Below are positions 1-6,450 of a stretch of DNA of 11,356 nucleotides, piece by piece; position 1 is the stretch's first letter, and each line of letters opens with the position of its first letter. The position numbers and the translations under genes are program-made. The notes under the pieces are model-generated. The model did no database searches and had not been told where the DNA came from. It saw nothing but the letters and a program-made list of their open reading frames with translations. Source of the DNA: Candidatus Aminicenantota bacterium (GTDB taxonomy: Bacteria; Acidobacteriota; Aminicenantia; Aminicenantales; JAFGBC01); contig JAFGBC010000079.1 in assembly GCA_016933355.1 (NCBI GenBank), positions 1-11,356 on the forward strand, given 5' to 3'.

Positions 1-1118
1 AGCGGGACGCGTCCGCGAGAGGCCGCGGCGAGCAGCCCGAAGTTCCTGTTCATGAAGCAGCTCTCCTCGGAGGGAAAGCGCCGGTTCATCGCCGCGACGG
101 TCTCGGCCAGGGGCTGCGTCCGGACGTTGCCCAGGCTGAAAGGCGTGAAGACGCATGGGCTGACTTCGCCGAAGGCGTCCACGTAGACCATCTTGCGGCC
201 CGCGTTGCAGCCGAAGTGCTCGCGGCCCTCGAAGTGTCCGAGGTAATTGACGGTCAGCTTCGCCTTGGGATTCTTGTTGTATTCGTCCTGAAGCCGGACG
301 AGTCGGAGGCGGTCCTCTTCGCCGATGACGAGGTCGTCGGACCAGAAGCGGGGCAGACTCGGCTTCGCCTCGCTGATCCAGGCTTCATGGACGCCGAGGG
401 TTTCCAGGAAGGCGAGAAGCTCCTCGGCGCCGCCTCTCCGGATCGAGTCCCTAGATAGGACCGAGGAAACGCCGACGTGGAGCCCGGCGACGCTCCGGAA
501 TGTTTCGATCGCCTTCAGGGCTTCGCGGTAGGCGCCCTTGCGGCCGCGGCAGCGGTCGTGCTCCCGCTCGCGCGGGTCGTCCAGGCTCACCGACACCGAA
601 AAGAGCCCCGCCTGGGACAGGTCGCGGGCCAGCTCCGGCGTCAATCCCGACCCGGTCGTAAAGAGCTTGACCGCGCAGTCACGCGCCGCGCTCTCGGTGA
701 TCCGCACGATGTCGCGGTTGAGCAAAGGCTCGCCTCCGGTCCAGCCCATCCAGACGACGCCCAGCGCCCTGAGATCGCGGACGACGCCGAGGATGGTTGC
801 CGTGTCCATCGGCCGGCCGGTCCGGCCGCGGTTGTAGCAATAGGCGCAGCTCTGTGGACAGGCGTTGGTCAGGCCGACCTGGGCATGAGACGGGCCCTCA
901 ACCCGGGCGATCAGGTGTTCGCGGACGAATCGCCTGTAGGCGGGGCCGTTCAGGGGCGGAAGATGGGAGTGGAGGATGACGCGTCCTCCCACGACGCGTG
1001 TCCGAAACTTCCTCATATAGCGGCAGAGGAAGACGACGATCGAGGGCTTGACCCGGAGAATCTCAGGGACGCCGGCCAGGGCGCCGACGAGCGCCAGTCG
1101 GTCTTTGATGCCGGCCAT
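1..1118 (-). CDS. Radical SAM protein with SPASM domain (C-terminus cut by window edge)
   Basis: The frame is open from an ATG at 1118 to the left edge, giving 372 codons. The strong Shine-Dalgarno AGGAGGT (1125-1131) lies 6 nt before the ATG, which fixes the start. An N-terminal extension of about 80 residues precedes the radical SAM core. The core holds the [4Fe-4S]/SAM motif CPQSCAYC (Cys87, Cys91, Cys94; CX3CX2C) and a SAM-contacting GGEP at 128-131. A SPASM-type region begins at Cys304 (CNAG), followed by GEVSPC (Cys322) and Cys354, and continues off the window. Known family behaviour: SPASM proteins bind extra Fe-S clusters and often modify peptides (PqqE, AnSME, sactipeptide maturases), but some act on sugars or small molecules. 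It is the last visible gene of a four-gene operon, 22 bp after the NUDIX gene. No precursor peptide is visible in the window, so the substrate is unknown. Membership of the superfamily is near certain. Confidence 0.9.
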   Translation of the reverse strand, partial: MAGIKDRLALVGALAGVPEILRVKPSIVVFLCRYMRKFRTRVVGGRVILHSHLPPLNGPAYRRFVREHLIARVEGPSHAQVGLTNACPQSCAYCYNRGRTGRPMDTATILGVVRDLRALGVVWMGWTGGEPLLNRDIVRITESAARDCAVKLFTTGSGLTPELARDLSQAGLFSVSVSLDDPREREHDRCRGRKGAYREALKAIETFRSVAGLHVGVSSVLSRDSIRRGGAEELLAFLETLGVHEAWISEAKPSLPRFWSDDLVIGEEDRLRLVRLQDEYNKNPKAKLTVNYLGHFEGREHFGCNAGRKMVYVDAFGEVSPCVFTPFSLGNVRTQPLAETVAAMNRRFPSEESCFMNRNFGLLAAASRGRVP

Positions 1119-1124
1119 GGCTGG

Positions 1125-1131
1125 ACCTCCT
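1125..1131 (-). promoter_or_regulatory. Strong Shine-Dalgarno of the radical SAM gene
   Basis: AGGAGGT on the minus strand lies 6 nt upstream of the ATG at 1118. It is the best ribosome-binding site in the operon and sits in the 22-bp gap after the NUDIX stop codon. It implies independent, efficient translation of the last visible gene. Confidence 0.75.
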
Positions 1132-1140
1132 GCGTCCGTC

Positions 1141-1782
1141 TCAGTCGAAGACGGGCGGCTCCGACGGATGCTTCCGGTATTCGAAGAACAGGCCGATCTG
1201 ACGGCGCGTGATCCTCTCCTTGGACAGCGGCGGCAGTTTCCGGGGGTCGAAGAACGCGGCGTCCAGGACCTCCCAGCCTGGGGCGAGCTTGCCGCCCCGC
1301 TCCCGGCACAGAAAGAGGATCTTATAAATGTGGTAGGGCGAAGGCGGATGGGGGTGAAGGGCTTTGTCCAGGACCGCGATCAAACGCACCGGCTCGACCC
1401 TGAGCCCGGCCTCCTCGCGCGTTTCCTTGACGGCGGTCCTGGCCGGCGAACAGCCGATGTCGGCGAACCCTCCCGGCGGCGCCCAGCGGCCGTCGGCCTT
1501 TTCCCGGACGAGCAGGATTTTGCCCTCCCGGATCACGCCGGCCCGGACGTCGACCTTGGGCGTCTGGTAGCCGCAGTTGCCCTCGAAGAACGGCCCGATC
1601 GCCGCGACCTCGGATCCCGTCAGGTCGGCCATCATCGCCAGGCTGATCGCCTCGAGCTCGCGGTAGCGGTCGCGCTCGTAATCGTTCGCCGCGTAGGCCA
1701 GCCCGGTCTGGGCCAGGGCCATGATCCGCTTGGCGCGGCCCAGCCAGGCGTTCTCGCGGACCGCGCGCTTCGGTCTCGTCAT
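1141..1782 (-). CDS. NUDIX hydrolase with NUDIX_N-like N-terminal domain
   Basis: 213 residues. Residues 14-65 form a helical N-terminal segment that resembles the NUDIX_N domain found on ADP-ribose or nucleoside-diphosphate-X pyrophosphatases of the Bacillus YjhB type. The catalytic domain spans about 76-205. The Nudix box at 105-127 reads GFADIGC, then SPARTAV, then KETREEAGL. The metal-binding glutamates E120, E123 and E124 are present. The first Glu of the canonical GX5E is Cys111 and the usual Arg is Lys119, and substitutions here are common in this subfamily. The expected reaction is hydrolysis of a nucleoside diphosphate linked to another moiety. The ATG at 1782 lies 3 bp after the upstream stop codon, so translational coupling is likely; a weak GGAAAGG lies 9 nt upstream. 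In this operon it may process a nucleotide-activated intermediate or do housekeeping; this is inference. Confidence 0.88.
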   Translation of the reverse strand: MTRPKRAVRENAWLGRAKRIMALAQTGLAYAANDYERDRYRELEAISLAMMADLTGSEVAAIGPFFEGNCGYQTPKVDVRAGVIREGKILLVREKADGRWAPPGGFADIGCSPARTAVKETREEAGLRVEPVRLIAVLDKALHPHPPSPYHIYKILFLCRERGGKLAPGWEVLDAAFFDPRKLPPLSKERITRRQIGLFFEYRKHPSEPPVFD

Positions 1783-1785
1783 GGA

Positions 1786-3132
1786 TCAGGCCTTTCCGCT
1801 TCTCCGGCCGCCCGGCCGGGGCGCCGGCCCGGGGAGGCGGTTGTCGTGGACGAGGCAGCGAACGGGTTTTCCTTCTCGGAGATGCTTGGAGCAGAGCGAA
1901 CAGGTCGTGCAGGCGCGGTCGGGCGCCAGGCCGCCGTCCCGGGCCAGGGCGCCCGGCCAGTCGGGGCGGGCGAGGCTGCCGCGCCCCTGGCCGGCCAGGC
2001 TCATCATCCTGGACGCGACCGCGGCGGCGGCGACGTGGGGGAAGTGCTGGCGCAGCCAGGACATCCCGGTGCCGACGACGGGAAGGTCCGGAAACTCGCA
2101 CTGGAGGAGGCCGGAGATGCGGAGCAGCCGGGCCACGCCCTCGAGCGGATGCTCGTCCGGCGTCACGCCGCCCGGCGCGGGCTTATCGAAGGGGCGGCCG
2201 TACCAGGGCTTGTAGGCCGGGATTCCGGCCGAGAAGGACAAGAGCGCGATTTTGGACGCGATGAGCTTGCGGATGAGCATGACCGGTTCGGTCAGGTCCT
2301 CGCGGGCCGGGTCGTCGGCGTCGACGCCGAAACCGAAGGGGGAGGGGATCGAGTCGAAGACGCTCAGCCGGCTGGTCAGGACGAGCCCGGGCGCGTCGTC
2401 TCCTATCCGAGCCAAGGTTTCCAGGAGGAAGCGCGAGCGGTTCGTCAGCGATCCGCCGTAGGCGCTGTCCCGGCGGGTGAAGGACGCCAGGAGCTCCGAG
2501 ACGAGGTAGCCGTGGCAAGCCTTGACGTCGACGCCGTCGAAGCCGACCTCATGGGCGAGGCGGGCCGCCGCCAGATAGCGGTCCTGGAGGGCTTGAAGGG
2601 TCTCGTCGTTGATGAGCGGGTAGTTGCCGGGCAGGCTGAGAAGCCCGTCCAGGAAGGGGTTTCGATGGGCCAGGACGGGCTGGGGAAGGCCCTCGGGCTT
2701 GGCGAAGCGTCCCGAGTGGGTCAGCTGGAGGATGAGGAGCGGATCGCGGCCCGCGGCCCGGGCGGCCTTGCGGACGCGCCCGACGAGGCGCTTGAAAGCG
2801 GCCCTGGTCTCGGCGCGGAGCATGAGCTGATGGGGGTTGGACCGGCCTTCGGGCGTCACGGCCGTCGCCTCGAACCAGACGATCGAGGCGCCGCCCGCGG
2901 CGAGGCGCTCGTAGCGCCGGGCCGTGATCGGGGTGGGCGCGCCGTCGGTTTCGGCGTCGGCCGCTTCCATGGGGAGGACGACCATCCGGTTGGGAAGCGT
3001 CCGTCCCGCCACCTGGACCGGAGTTAAGAGCGCCGAGACATCGTCCGTATAGGGGATTTCGACGCCGAGCGCGCGCGCCTTGTCCAAGAGGTCGTCTCGG
3101 CCGGGGAGAGAAAATTCTTCGTGGGCGGCCAT
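1786..3132 (-). CDS. Old Yellow Enzyme family NADH:flavin oxidoreductase with C-terminal Cys cluster
   Basis: 448 residues from the ATG at 3132, which has GAGG 8 nt upstream overlapping the previous stop codon. A start at 3180 would run back into the previous gene and lacks this site. The FMN TIM barrel covers about 30-380. Family marks are QLTHSGR (136-142), VKACHGYL (203-210), the R221-to-YGGS (225-228) segment and a C-terminal phosphate-binding region around VVGTGM (352-357). C408, C411, C414 and C426 form CX2CX2CX11C, close to the CX2CX3CX11C [4Fe-4S] site of 2,4-dienoyl-CoA reductase and trimethylamine dehydrogenase. The FAD/NAD(P) domains of those enzymes are absent and the protein ends 22 residues after the last Cys. 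The His/Asn or His/His pair usual in this family is Lys204/His207 here. It probably reduces an activated C=C bond or acts as an FMN oxidoreductase with an external electron donor. The substrate is unknown. Confidence 0.9.
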   Translation of the reverse strand: MAAHEEFSLPGRDDLLDKARALGVEIPYTDDVSALLTPVQVAGRTLPNRMVVLPMEAADAETDGAPTPITARRYERLAAGGASIVWFEATAVTPEGRSNPHQLMLRAETRAAFKRLVGRVRKAARAAGRDPLLILQLTHSGRFAKPEGLPQPVLAHRNPFLDGLLSLPGNYPLINDETLQALQDRYLAAARLAHEVGFDGVDVKACHGYLVSELLASFTRRDSAYGGSLTNRSRFLLETLARIGDDAPGLVLTSRLSVFDSIPSPFGFGVDADDPAREDLTEPVMLIRKLIASKIALLSFSAGIPAYKPWYGRPFDKPAPGGVTPDEHPLEGVARLLRISGLLQCEFPDLPVVGTGMSWLRQHFPHVAAAAVASRMMSLAGQGRGSLARPDWPGALARDGGLAPDRACTTCSLCSKHLREGKPVRCLVHDNRLPGPAPRPGGRRSGKA

Positions 3133-3142
3133 GTCCTGTACC

Positions 3143-4150
3143 TCAAGGCGTTCGGCCCGCGCCGGCCTCGACCACGGCACGGACGGCGGCCAGTCCGCGC
3201 CGGACGCGGTCCTCGCACAGGGACGGCCAGTCCTCCCGGCTGATGATCGCGGTTGCTCCGTTCGCGACGCGGGAAGCGGTCTTCGCCGCGATCCTGAGGA
3301 GGCCGGCGAATTCCGCGGTGTCCAGGTCGGGGAAGCGCGCCAGAAAAGCGGGGTCGAAGACGGGGATGAGAAAGCTCCCGCCGTGATCCTCGAGGGAGAG
3401 CGTGACGTCGCGGCCGAGTCCGGACAGGGCTTCGCAGACGCCCTTGAGGTCGATAACGCCCCGGCCGGCTTCGGCCGGGAAGCTTCTCAATCCGTTCGTT
3501 TCGAGCAGAAGGCCGCCGTCCTTGATGTGGGTGGAGACGATCCAGGGCAGAACGCGGCGGACGGCCGGCAGCGGATCCTCGAGCATGGTCAGCAGGTTCA
3601 TGGTGTCCAAGCAAACGCCTAGGCCGTCGCCGGGATCGGCGCCGGACGCCTCCAGAAGCCGCGCCAGCTCGAAGGTCGTGAACTCGAAGTGGGTTTCGAT
3701 CGCCAGGGTCACGCCAAGGTCTTTGAGCATGGGGACTTGGGCGCGGAGGCCGTCGGCGGCGGCCCGCAGAAGCGCCTCCGTGGACGGCCCTTGGTCCGTC
3801 CAGCGCATCAGCCCTCCCGAACAAGAGCGGATGATCCGGACGCCCAAGGCCCGGGCCTCTTCGGCCGCCCGCCTGTTGACGGCGGTAATATCCTTGGGCC
3901 GGCCGGATTCGAGGTCGACCGGGATGTGCTCGGCGCCGCCCCATTCGAGGTAGAGTCCCGCGGCGCGGGCCCGGGCGCCGAGCTCGCTGAGGAAGGCGTG
4001 GTCGCGCTCATCGCGGCCGGCGGGGAGCGGCCTTTCGGAGAACTGGACGCCGTCGGCGCCGTTGGCCGCCGCCCAGTCCAGGATTTCTAACGCGGACAGA
4101 CGGAGCGGCTTGAGGCTGTAGGAGTCGATGCCGACCTTGAACCGTTTCAT
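3143..4150 (-). CDS. Sugar phosphate isomerase/epimerase-like TIM barrel (AP endonuclease 2 superfamily)
   Basis: 335 residues from the ATG at 4150. The family fold begins at once with KVGIDSYSL. The frame stays open upstream to 4396, but that extension is low-complexity Arg-rich sequence over an intergenic repeat. The protein has the xylose-isomerase-like metal-binding set: E152 in AIETH, D182 and N185 in CLDTMN, H208 and D211 in THIKD, and E254 in LSLEDHG. Members bind a divalent metal and isomerise or epimerise sugars, keto-sugars or inositols; some are dehydratases. It is the first gene of the operon with the oxidoreductase (10 bp downstream), NUDIX and radical SAM genes. An epimerase next to an oxidoreductase suggests carbohydrate or cyclitol modification, but the exact reaction cannot be read from the sequence. 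No good Shine-Dalgarno precedes the ATG, which fits the very short leader predicted from the promoter. Confidence 0.87.
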   Translation of the reverse strand: MKRFKVGIDSYSLKPLRLSALEILDWAAANGADGVQFSERPLPAGRDERDHAFLSELGARARAAGLYLEWGGAEHIPVDLESGRPKDITAVNRRAAEEARALGVRIIRSCSGGLMRWTDQGPSTEALLRAAADGLRAQVPMLKDLGVTLAIETHFEFTTFELARLLEASGADPGDGLGVCLDTMNLLTMLEDPLPAVRRVLPWIVSTHIKDGGLLLETNGLRSFPAEAGRGVIDLKGVCEALSGLGRDVTLSLEDHGGSFLIPVFDPAFLARFPDLDTAEFAGLLRIAAKTASRVANGATAIISREDWPSLCEDRVRRGLAAVRAVVEAGAGRTP

Positions 4151-4163
4151 GACGACCGCCAAG

Positions 4164-4193
4164 ATGATATCAAATCCCAGGCGGCCGTGCCAA
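4164..4193 (-). promoter_or_regulatory. Putative sigma70-type promoter of the four-gene operon
   Basis: On the minus strand, -35 TTGGCA (4188-4193) and -10 TATCAT (4164-4169) are separated by 18 bp. Transcription would begin near 4157, only about 7 nt before the ATG at 4150, leaving little room for a Shine-Dalgarno. The -10 matches consensus at 5 of 6 bases. Confidence 0.45.
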
Positions 4194-4201
4194 GGATGTA
4201 G

Positions 4202-4367
4202 GCAAAGGGCTCGGGATCGTCGATTCGAAGGCGCGTTCGCTTTCCCCGGCGAGGAAAGCTTCACTCGATTCGAGCCCTCGCTCTCCCTCCATCGCTGCGC
4301 TCGTCGGGAACCGTGCCCGCTCGGTCTCTCATACGGCCTTCTCCATCGACGACCGCGAGCCCTTTGC
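4202..4367. repeat. Long imperfect inverted repeat in the intergenic region
   Basis: The arms at 4202-4224 and 4345-4367 are inverted copies matching at 21 of 23 positions, including 12 contiguous (GCAAAGGGCTCG) and 8 contiguous (TCGTCGAT) bases. The match continues weakly through GAAGGC. The arms enclose about 120 bp. Inside the loop is a perfect 7-bp hairpin, GCTTTCC (4239-4245) with GGAAAGC (4253-4259). A related AGGGCTCG motif lies near 4272-4279 on the minus strand. No coding potential is convincing in this 321-bp gap (4151-4471). It could be a decayed small repeat element or a structured leader or trailer RNA. Confidence 0.6.
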
Positions 4368-4471
4368 GGGCGCCGAGGGACCCCCACCCGCGCCACCCGT
4401 TTCCTTAACCCGCTGACTTAACGAACAAGCCCCGCCGGTCTCTAGCCGAACGCACCCCTTGATATTTGGAG

Positions 4472-5533
4472 TCAGCGCGCAGACGCGGCGGCCGGGGTCT
4501 GCTTCATGGAATAGGACAGGGCGACCAGGACGACGCCGATGACGGCGATGACCGCGGCCGTGTACATGACCGGCGAGAAGAGCTGGTCGACGATGCGGAT
4601 CGGGATCCAGCTCATCTTGATCAGCAGGTAGTTTTCGAGCTCGGAGGACCAGCTCCTGCGCCAGCCGAAAGGACCTCCGGCGAGCGCCCACAGGGAGGAG
4701 CGCTTGATCAGCCAGGCCATGACGAGGACGGGGATGCTGCCGGCCATCACCGAATATCCGGACCAGCGCAGGATGCCGGCCCGCGAGGAGGCGGCGATGA
4801 CGGCCCCCAGAAAGATGAACAAGGCCGGGATCAGGAACAGGCCGTAGGACAGGGTGGTCACCGGGCCCGAGATTCCCCGCTGGAAGAACGGGAGGTCGAT
4901 CTCTCGGGCGTCCTCGAGGAAGGGGATCTCGTCGTCCATGCGGGCGACGGCCCGGTCGCGCGCGCTCAGCACGACCTCCCGGGCGATCTCGGGGTCGGGG
5001 ACGCAGGCGGGGAGATCGCGCCCCCGTCCGCCCGCGGCGGCTAGCTTCTGCCAGGCCATAAGCCCGGCCTCGTCGCAGGGCGGAAGGTTCTTGATCGTTT
5101 CCGCCAGGAAACGGTCCGTCTCGGGGTGCAGCAGCGCCCGTTTCAGGGGGCGGAGGTCGATGTCGACCCTTCGCAACGGCTCGTCGCCGCGGAGCATTCC
5201 GCCCGCGAGCCTTAGGGAATCGGCGAGTTCGCCCCTCATCCACTCCAGAAGGCCCGTCCGGTCCATCAGATCGCGGGGCGCGATCCCCGTCTTCGCGGCG
5301 GCCTGGAGCCAAGCGCGGGTGTCCGGGTCGCCGATCTCGGCGTCCCGTTGGGCGGCCTCGAAGATGGCGTCGGCCCGGTCGGGAATCTCGGCGATGATCT
5401 CGCGGGGGAGGTCGGTCAGGAATTCGGGCGAGACGGTCGCCTCGACAAGGCCGACGGCCCAGATGATCCCGAACAAGGTCGGAAGTCCGATGAGGACGAT
5501 GACGAGCGTTCCCAGGATTTTGCGGATGACCAT
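4472..5533 (-). CDS. Integral membrane protein of unknown function with paired LPxC motifs
   Basis: 353 residues. The start at 5533 is supported by AGGAGGA a few bases upstream on the minus strand. Hydrophobic segments lie at about 7-29, 225-248, 257-276 and 322-342. A hydrophilic region of about 195 residues (30-224) lies between helices 1 and 2, probably on the outer face of the membrane. Its only two cysteines sit in matched motifs, LPPC (C153) and LPAC (C177), 24 residues apart, and could form a disulfide. Residues 280-321 form a second, shorter soluble stretch rich in Trp and Arg. I do not recognise a named family. Similar LPxC pairs occur, from memory, in uncharacterised membrane proteins of other phyla. 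It is transcribed in the same direction as the operon downstream but is separated from it by 321 bp with a separate promoter, so it is probably an independent unit. Confidence 0.85.
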   Translation of the reverse strand: MVIRKILGTLVIVLIGLPTLFGIIWAVGLVEATVSPEFLTDLPREIIAEIPDRADAIFEAAQRDAEIGDPDTRAWLQAAAKTGIAPRDLMDRTGLLEWMRGELADSLRLAGGMLRGDEPLRRVDIDLRPLKRALLHPETDRFLAETIKNLPPCDEAGLMAWQKLAAAGGRGRDLPACVPDPEIAREVVLSARDRAVARMDDEIPFLEDAREIDLPFFQRGISGPVTTLSYGLFLIPALFIFLGAVIAASSRAGILRWSGYSVMAGSIPVLVMAWLIKRSSLWALAGGPFGWRRSWSSELENYLLIKMSWIPIRIVDQLFSPVMYTAAVIAVIGVVLVALSYSMKQTPAAASAR

Positions 5534-5563
5534 GAGCGTTCCTCCTGTCGGAGCGTTAAAGAC

Positions 5564-5582
5564 ATCCTACCATAAATAGGAT
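5564..5582. promoter_or_regulatory. Short palindrome upstream of the membrane protein gene, possible operator
   Basis: ATCCTA (5564-5569) and TAGGAT (5577-5582) are perfect 6-bp inverted arms around a 7-bp AT-rich spacer, about 30-50 bp upstream of the ATG at 5533. This is one of the few AT-rich patches in the window and sits where a promoter should be. No clear -35/-10 pair could be assigned. It could be a repressor site or part of the leader. Confidence 0.35.
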
Positions 5583-5612
5583 ACGAAAAGGGGGCGGTCG
5601 AGGTTCATGCGA

Positions 5613-5706
5613 CCTTAAGGCGGACCGATCGAGGGATTGCCCTTCGCAAGGCTCAGGACTATCCCTGGATATGTCCTTGCCTTAAGGCGGACCGATCGAG
5701 GGATTG
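5613..5706. repeat. Two exact copies of a 27-bp direct repeat, 67-bp period
   Basis: Positions 5613-5639 and 5680-5706 are identical over 27 bp, beginning with the palindrome CCTTAAGG and ending with GAGGGATTG. The 40 bp between them contain CCCTTCG and GCTCAGGACT. The second copy ends inside the -35 element of the corrinoid protein promoter. No protein is encoded here. The repeat may have arisen by tandem duplication or belong to a dispersed family. Confidence 0.85.
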
Positions 5707-5735
5707 ACTTTTCGCGGGAGTTCGTGACATATAAT
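5704..5735 (+). promoter_or_regulatory. Putative promoter of the corrinoid protein gene
   Basis: A perfect -10 TATAAT lies at 5730-5735, 30 nt before the ATG. TTGACT at 5704-5709 is a good -35 in sequence, but the spacer is 20 bp, longer than the usual 16-18. The first three bases of the -35 are the last three bases of the second 27-bp repeat. Either the long spacer is real, giving a weak or activator-dependent promoter, or the -35 is not used. Confidence 0.5.
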
Positions 5736-5765
5736 ACTGACCGAACGCTCCAAGGAGAGGGATTC

Positions 5766-6389
5766 ATGCTGAGCGAACTCCAAGACGCGCTGCTCAACGG
5801 CCGCAGAGACGACGTCGTCGCCCTGGTCCAGAAAGCCCTGGATGCGGGGATGCCGACCGCCCGGATCCTGAACGAAGGCCTGATCGCGGCCATGGAAAAG
5901 CTCGGCGTCCAGTTCAAGAACAACGAAGTCTTCATCCCCGAAGTCCTGGTCGCCGCCCGGGCCATGCACGCCGGCCTGGCTCGGCTCGAGCCGCTCCTCG
6001 TCCGGGACGGGATCGAGCCCAAGGGCGTCGTCGTTATCGGCACGGTCAAGGGCGACCTCCACGACATCGGAAAGAACCTGGTGGCCATGATGCTCCGGGG
6101 CGCCGGCTATAAGATCGTCGACCTGGGCGCCGACGTCGCGCCCGAGACCTTCGTCCAGGCCGTCAAGGACCATAACGCTCACGTCGTCGCCCTCTCGGCG
6201 CTCCTGACGACGACCATGGTCCAGATGAAGACCGTCGTTGACGCCGTCCGGGCGGCCGGTCTGTCGACGCCCGTCATCGTCGGGGGCGCGCCGGTGACGT
6301 CCGATTTTGCCCGGAAGATCGCGGCCACCGGATACGCGCCGGACGCGGCGAGCGGCGTCGAGGAGGTCCACCGCCTGCTGACTTCCTAA
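5766..6389 (+). CDS. Corrinoid (B12-binding) protein of a methyltransferase system
   Basis: 207 residues from the ATG at 5766, with AAGGAGAGG just upstream. The frame is open further back to 5637, but that part covers the direct repeats and promoter, and the family begins at MLSELQDAL. Residues 1-85 are the helical B12-binding cap domain. Residues 86-207 are the Rossmann-like cobalamin domain with GDLHDIG (96-102), whose DXHXXG motif supplies H99 as the lower cobalt ligand. S144 of SALL and GG at 173-174 match the other loops that hold the nucleotide tail. Length and layout match the corrinoid carriers of MtbC, MttC or MtaC type, which pass a methyl group between two methyltransferases. No methyltransferase or reductive activase gene is adjacent, so the methyl donor is unknown. 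Confidence 0.93.
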   Translation: MLSELQDALLNGRRDDVVALVQKALDAGMPTARILNEGLIAAMEKLGVQFKNNEVFIPEVLVAARAMHAGLARLEPLLVRDGIEPKGVVVIGTVKGDLHDIGKNLVAMMLRGAGYKIVDLGADVAPETFVQAVKDHNAHVVALSALLTTTMVQMKTVVDAVRAAGLSTPVIVGGAPVTSDFARKIAATGYAPDAASGVEEVHRLLTS

Positions 6390-6450
6390 GGCGGATGCGC
6401 TCCGTCGCTCGGTCGGTCCTTCCTTGGGCCTTAGCCCGCGGGAGGACGCC

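Noticed and set aside
1048..3027. A 659-codon open frame on the plus strand across the operon
   Set aside because: It is antisense to three genes with clear family motifs, its composition is Arg/Gly/Ala/Asp-rich without domains, and it mirrors high-GC codon bias of the true genes.
4220..4285. Possible tRNA, because TTCGAATC/GATTCGAG strings recall a T-loop
   Set aside because: The flanks do not form a 5-bp T-stem, and no acceptor or anticodon arm can be drawn on either strand.
4151..4396. N-terminal extension of the TIM-barrel protein
   Set aside because: The extension is Arg/Ser-rich, overlies the inverted repeat and promoter, and the family fold begins at the ATG at 4150.
4412..4476. GCTGACT/AGTCAGC inverted pair at the end of the membrane protein gene as a terminator
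   Set aside because: The loop is over 50 nt and no T-run follows.
5637..5765. N-terminal extension of the corrinoid protein
   Set aside because: It would translate the direct repeat and the TATAAT box, and a strong Shine-Dalgarno sits directly before the ATG at 5766.
6385..6395. CCTAAGGCGGA at the corrinoid gene's stop codon resembles the start of the 27-bp repeat
   Set aside because: The match is short, with one base missing, and does not continue into the rest of the repeat; probably chance.
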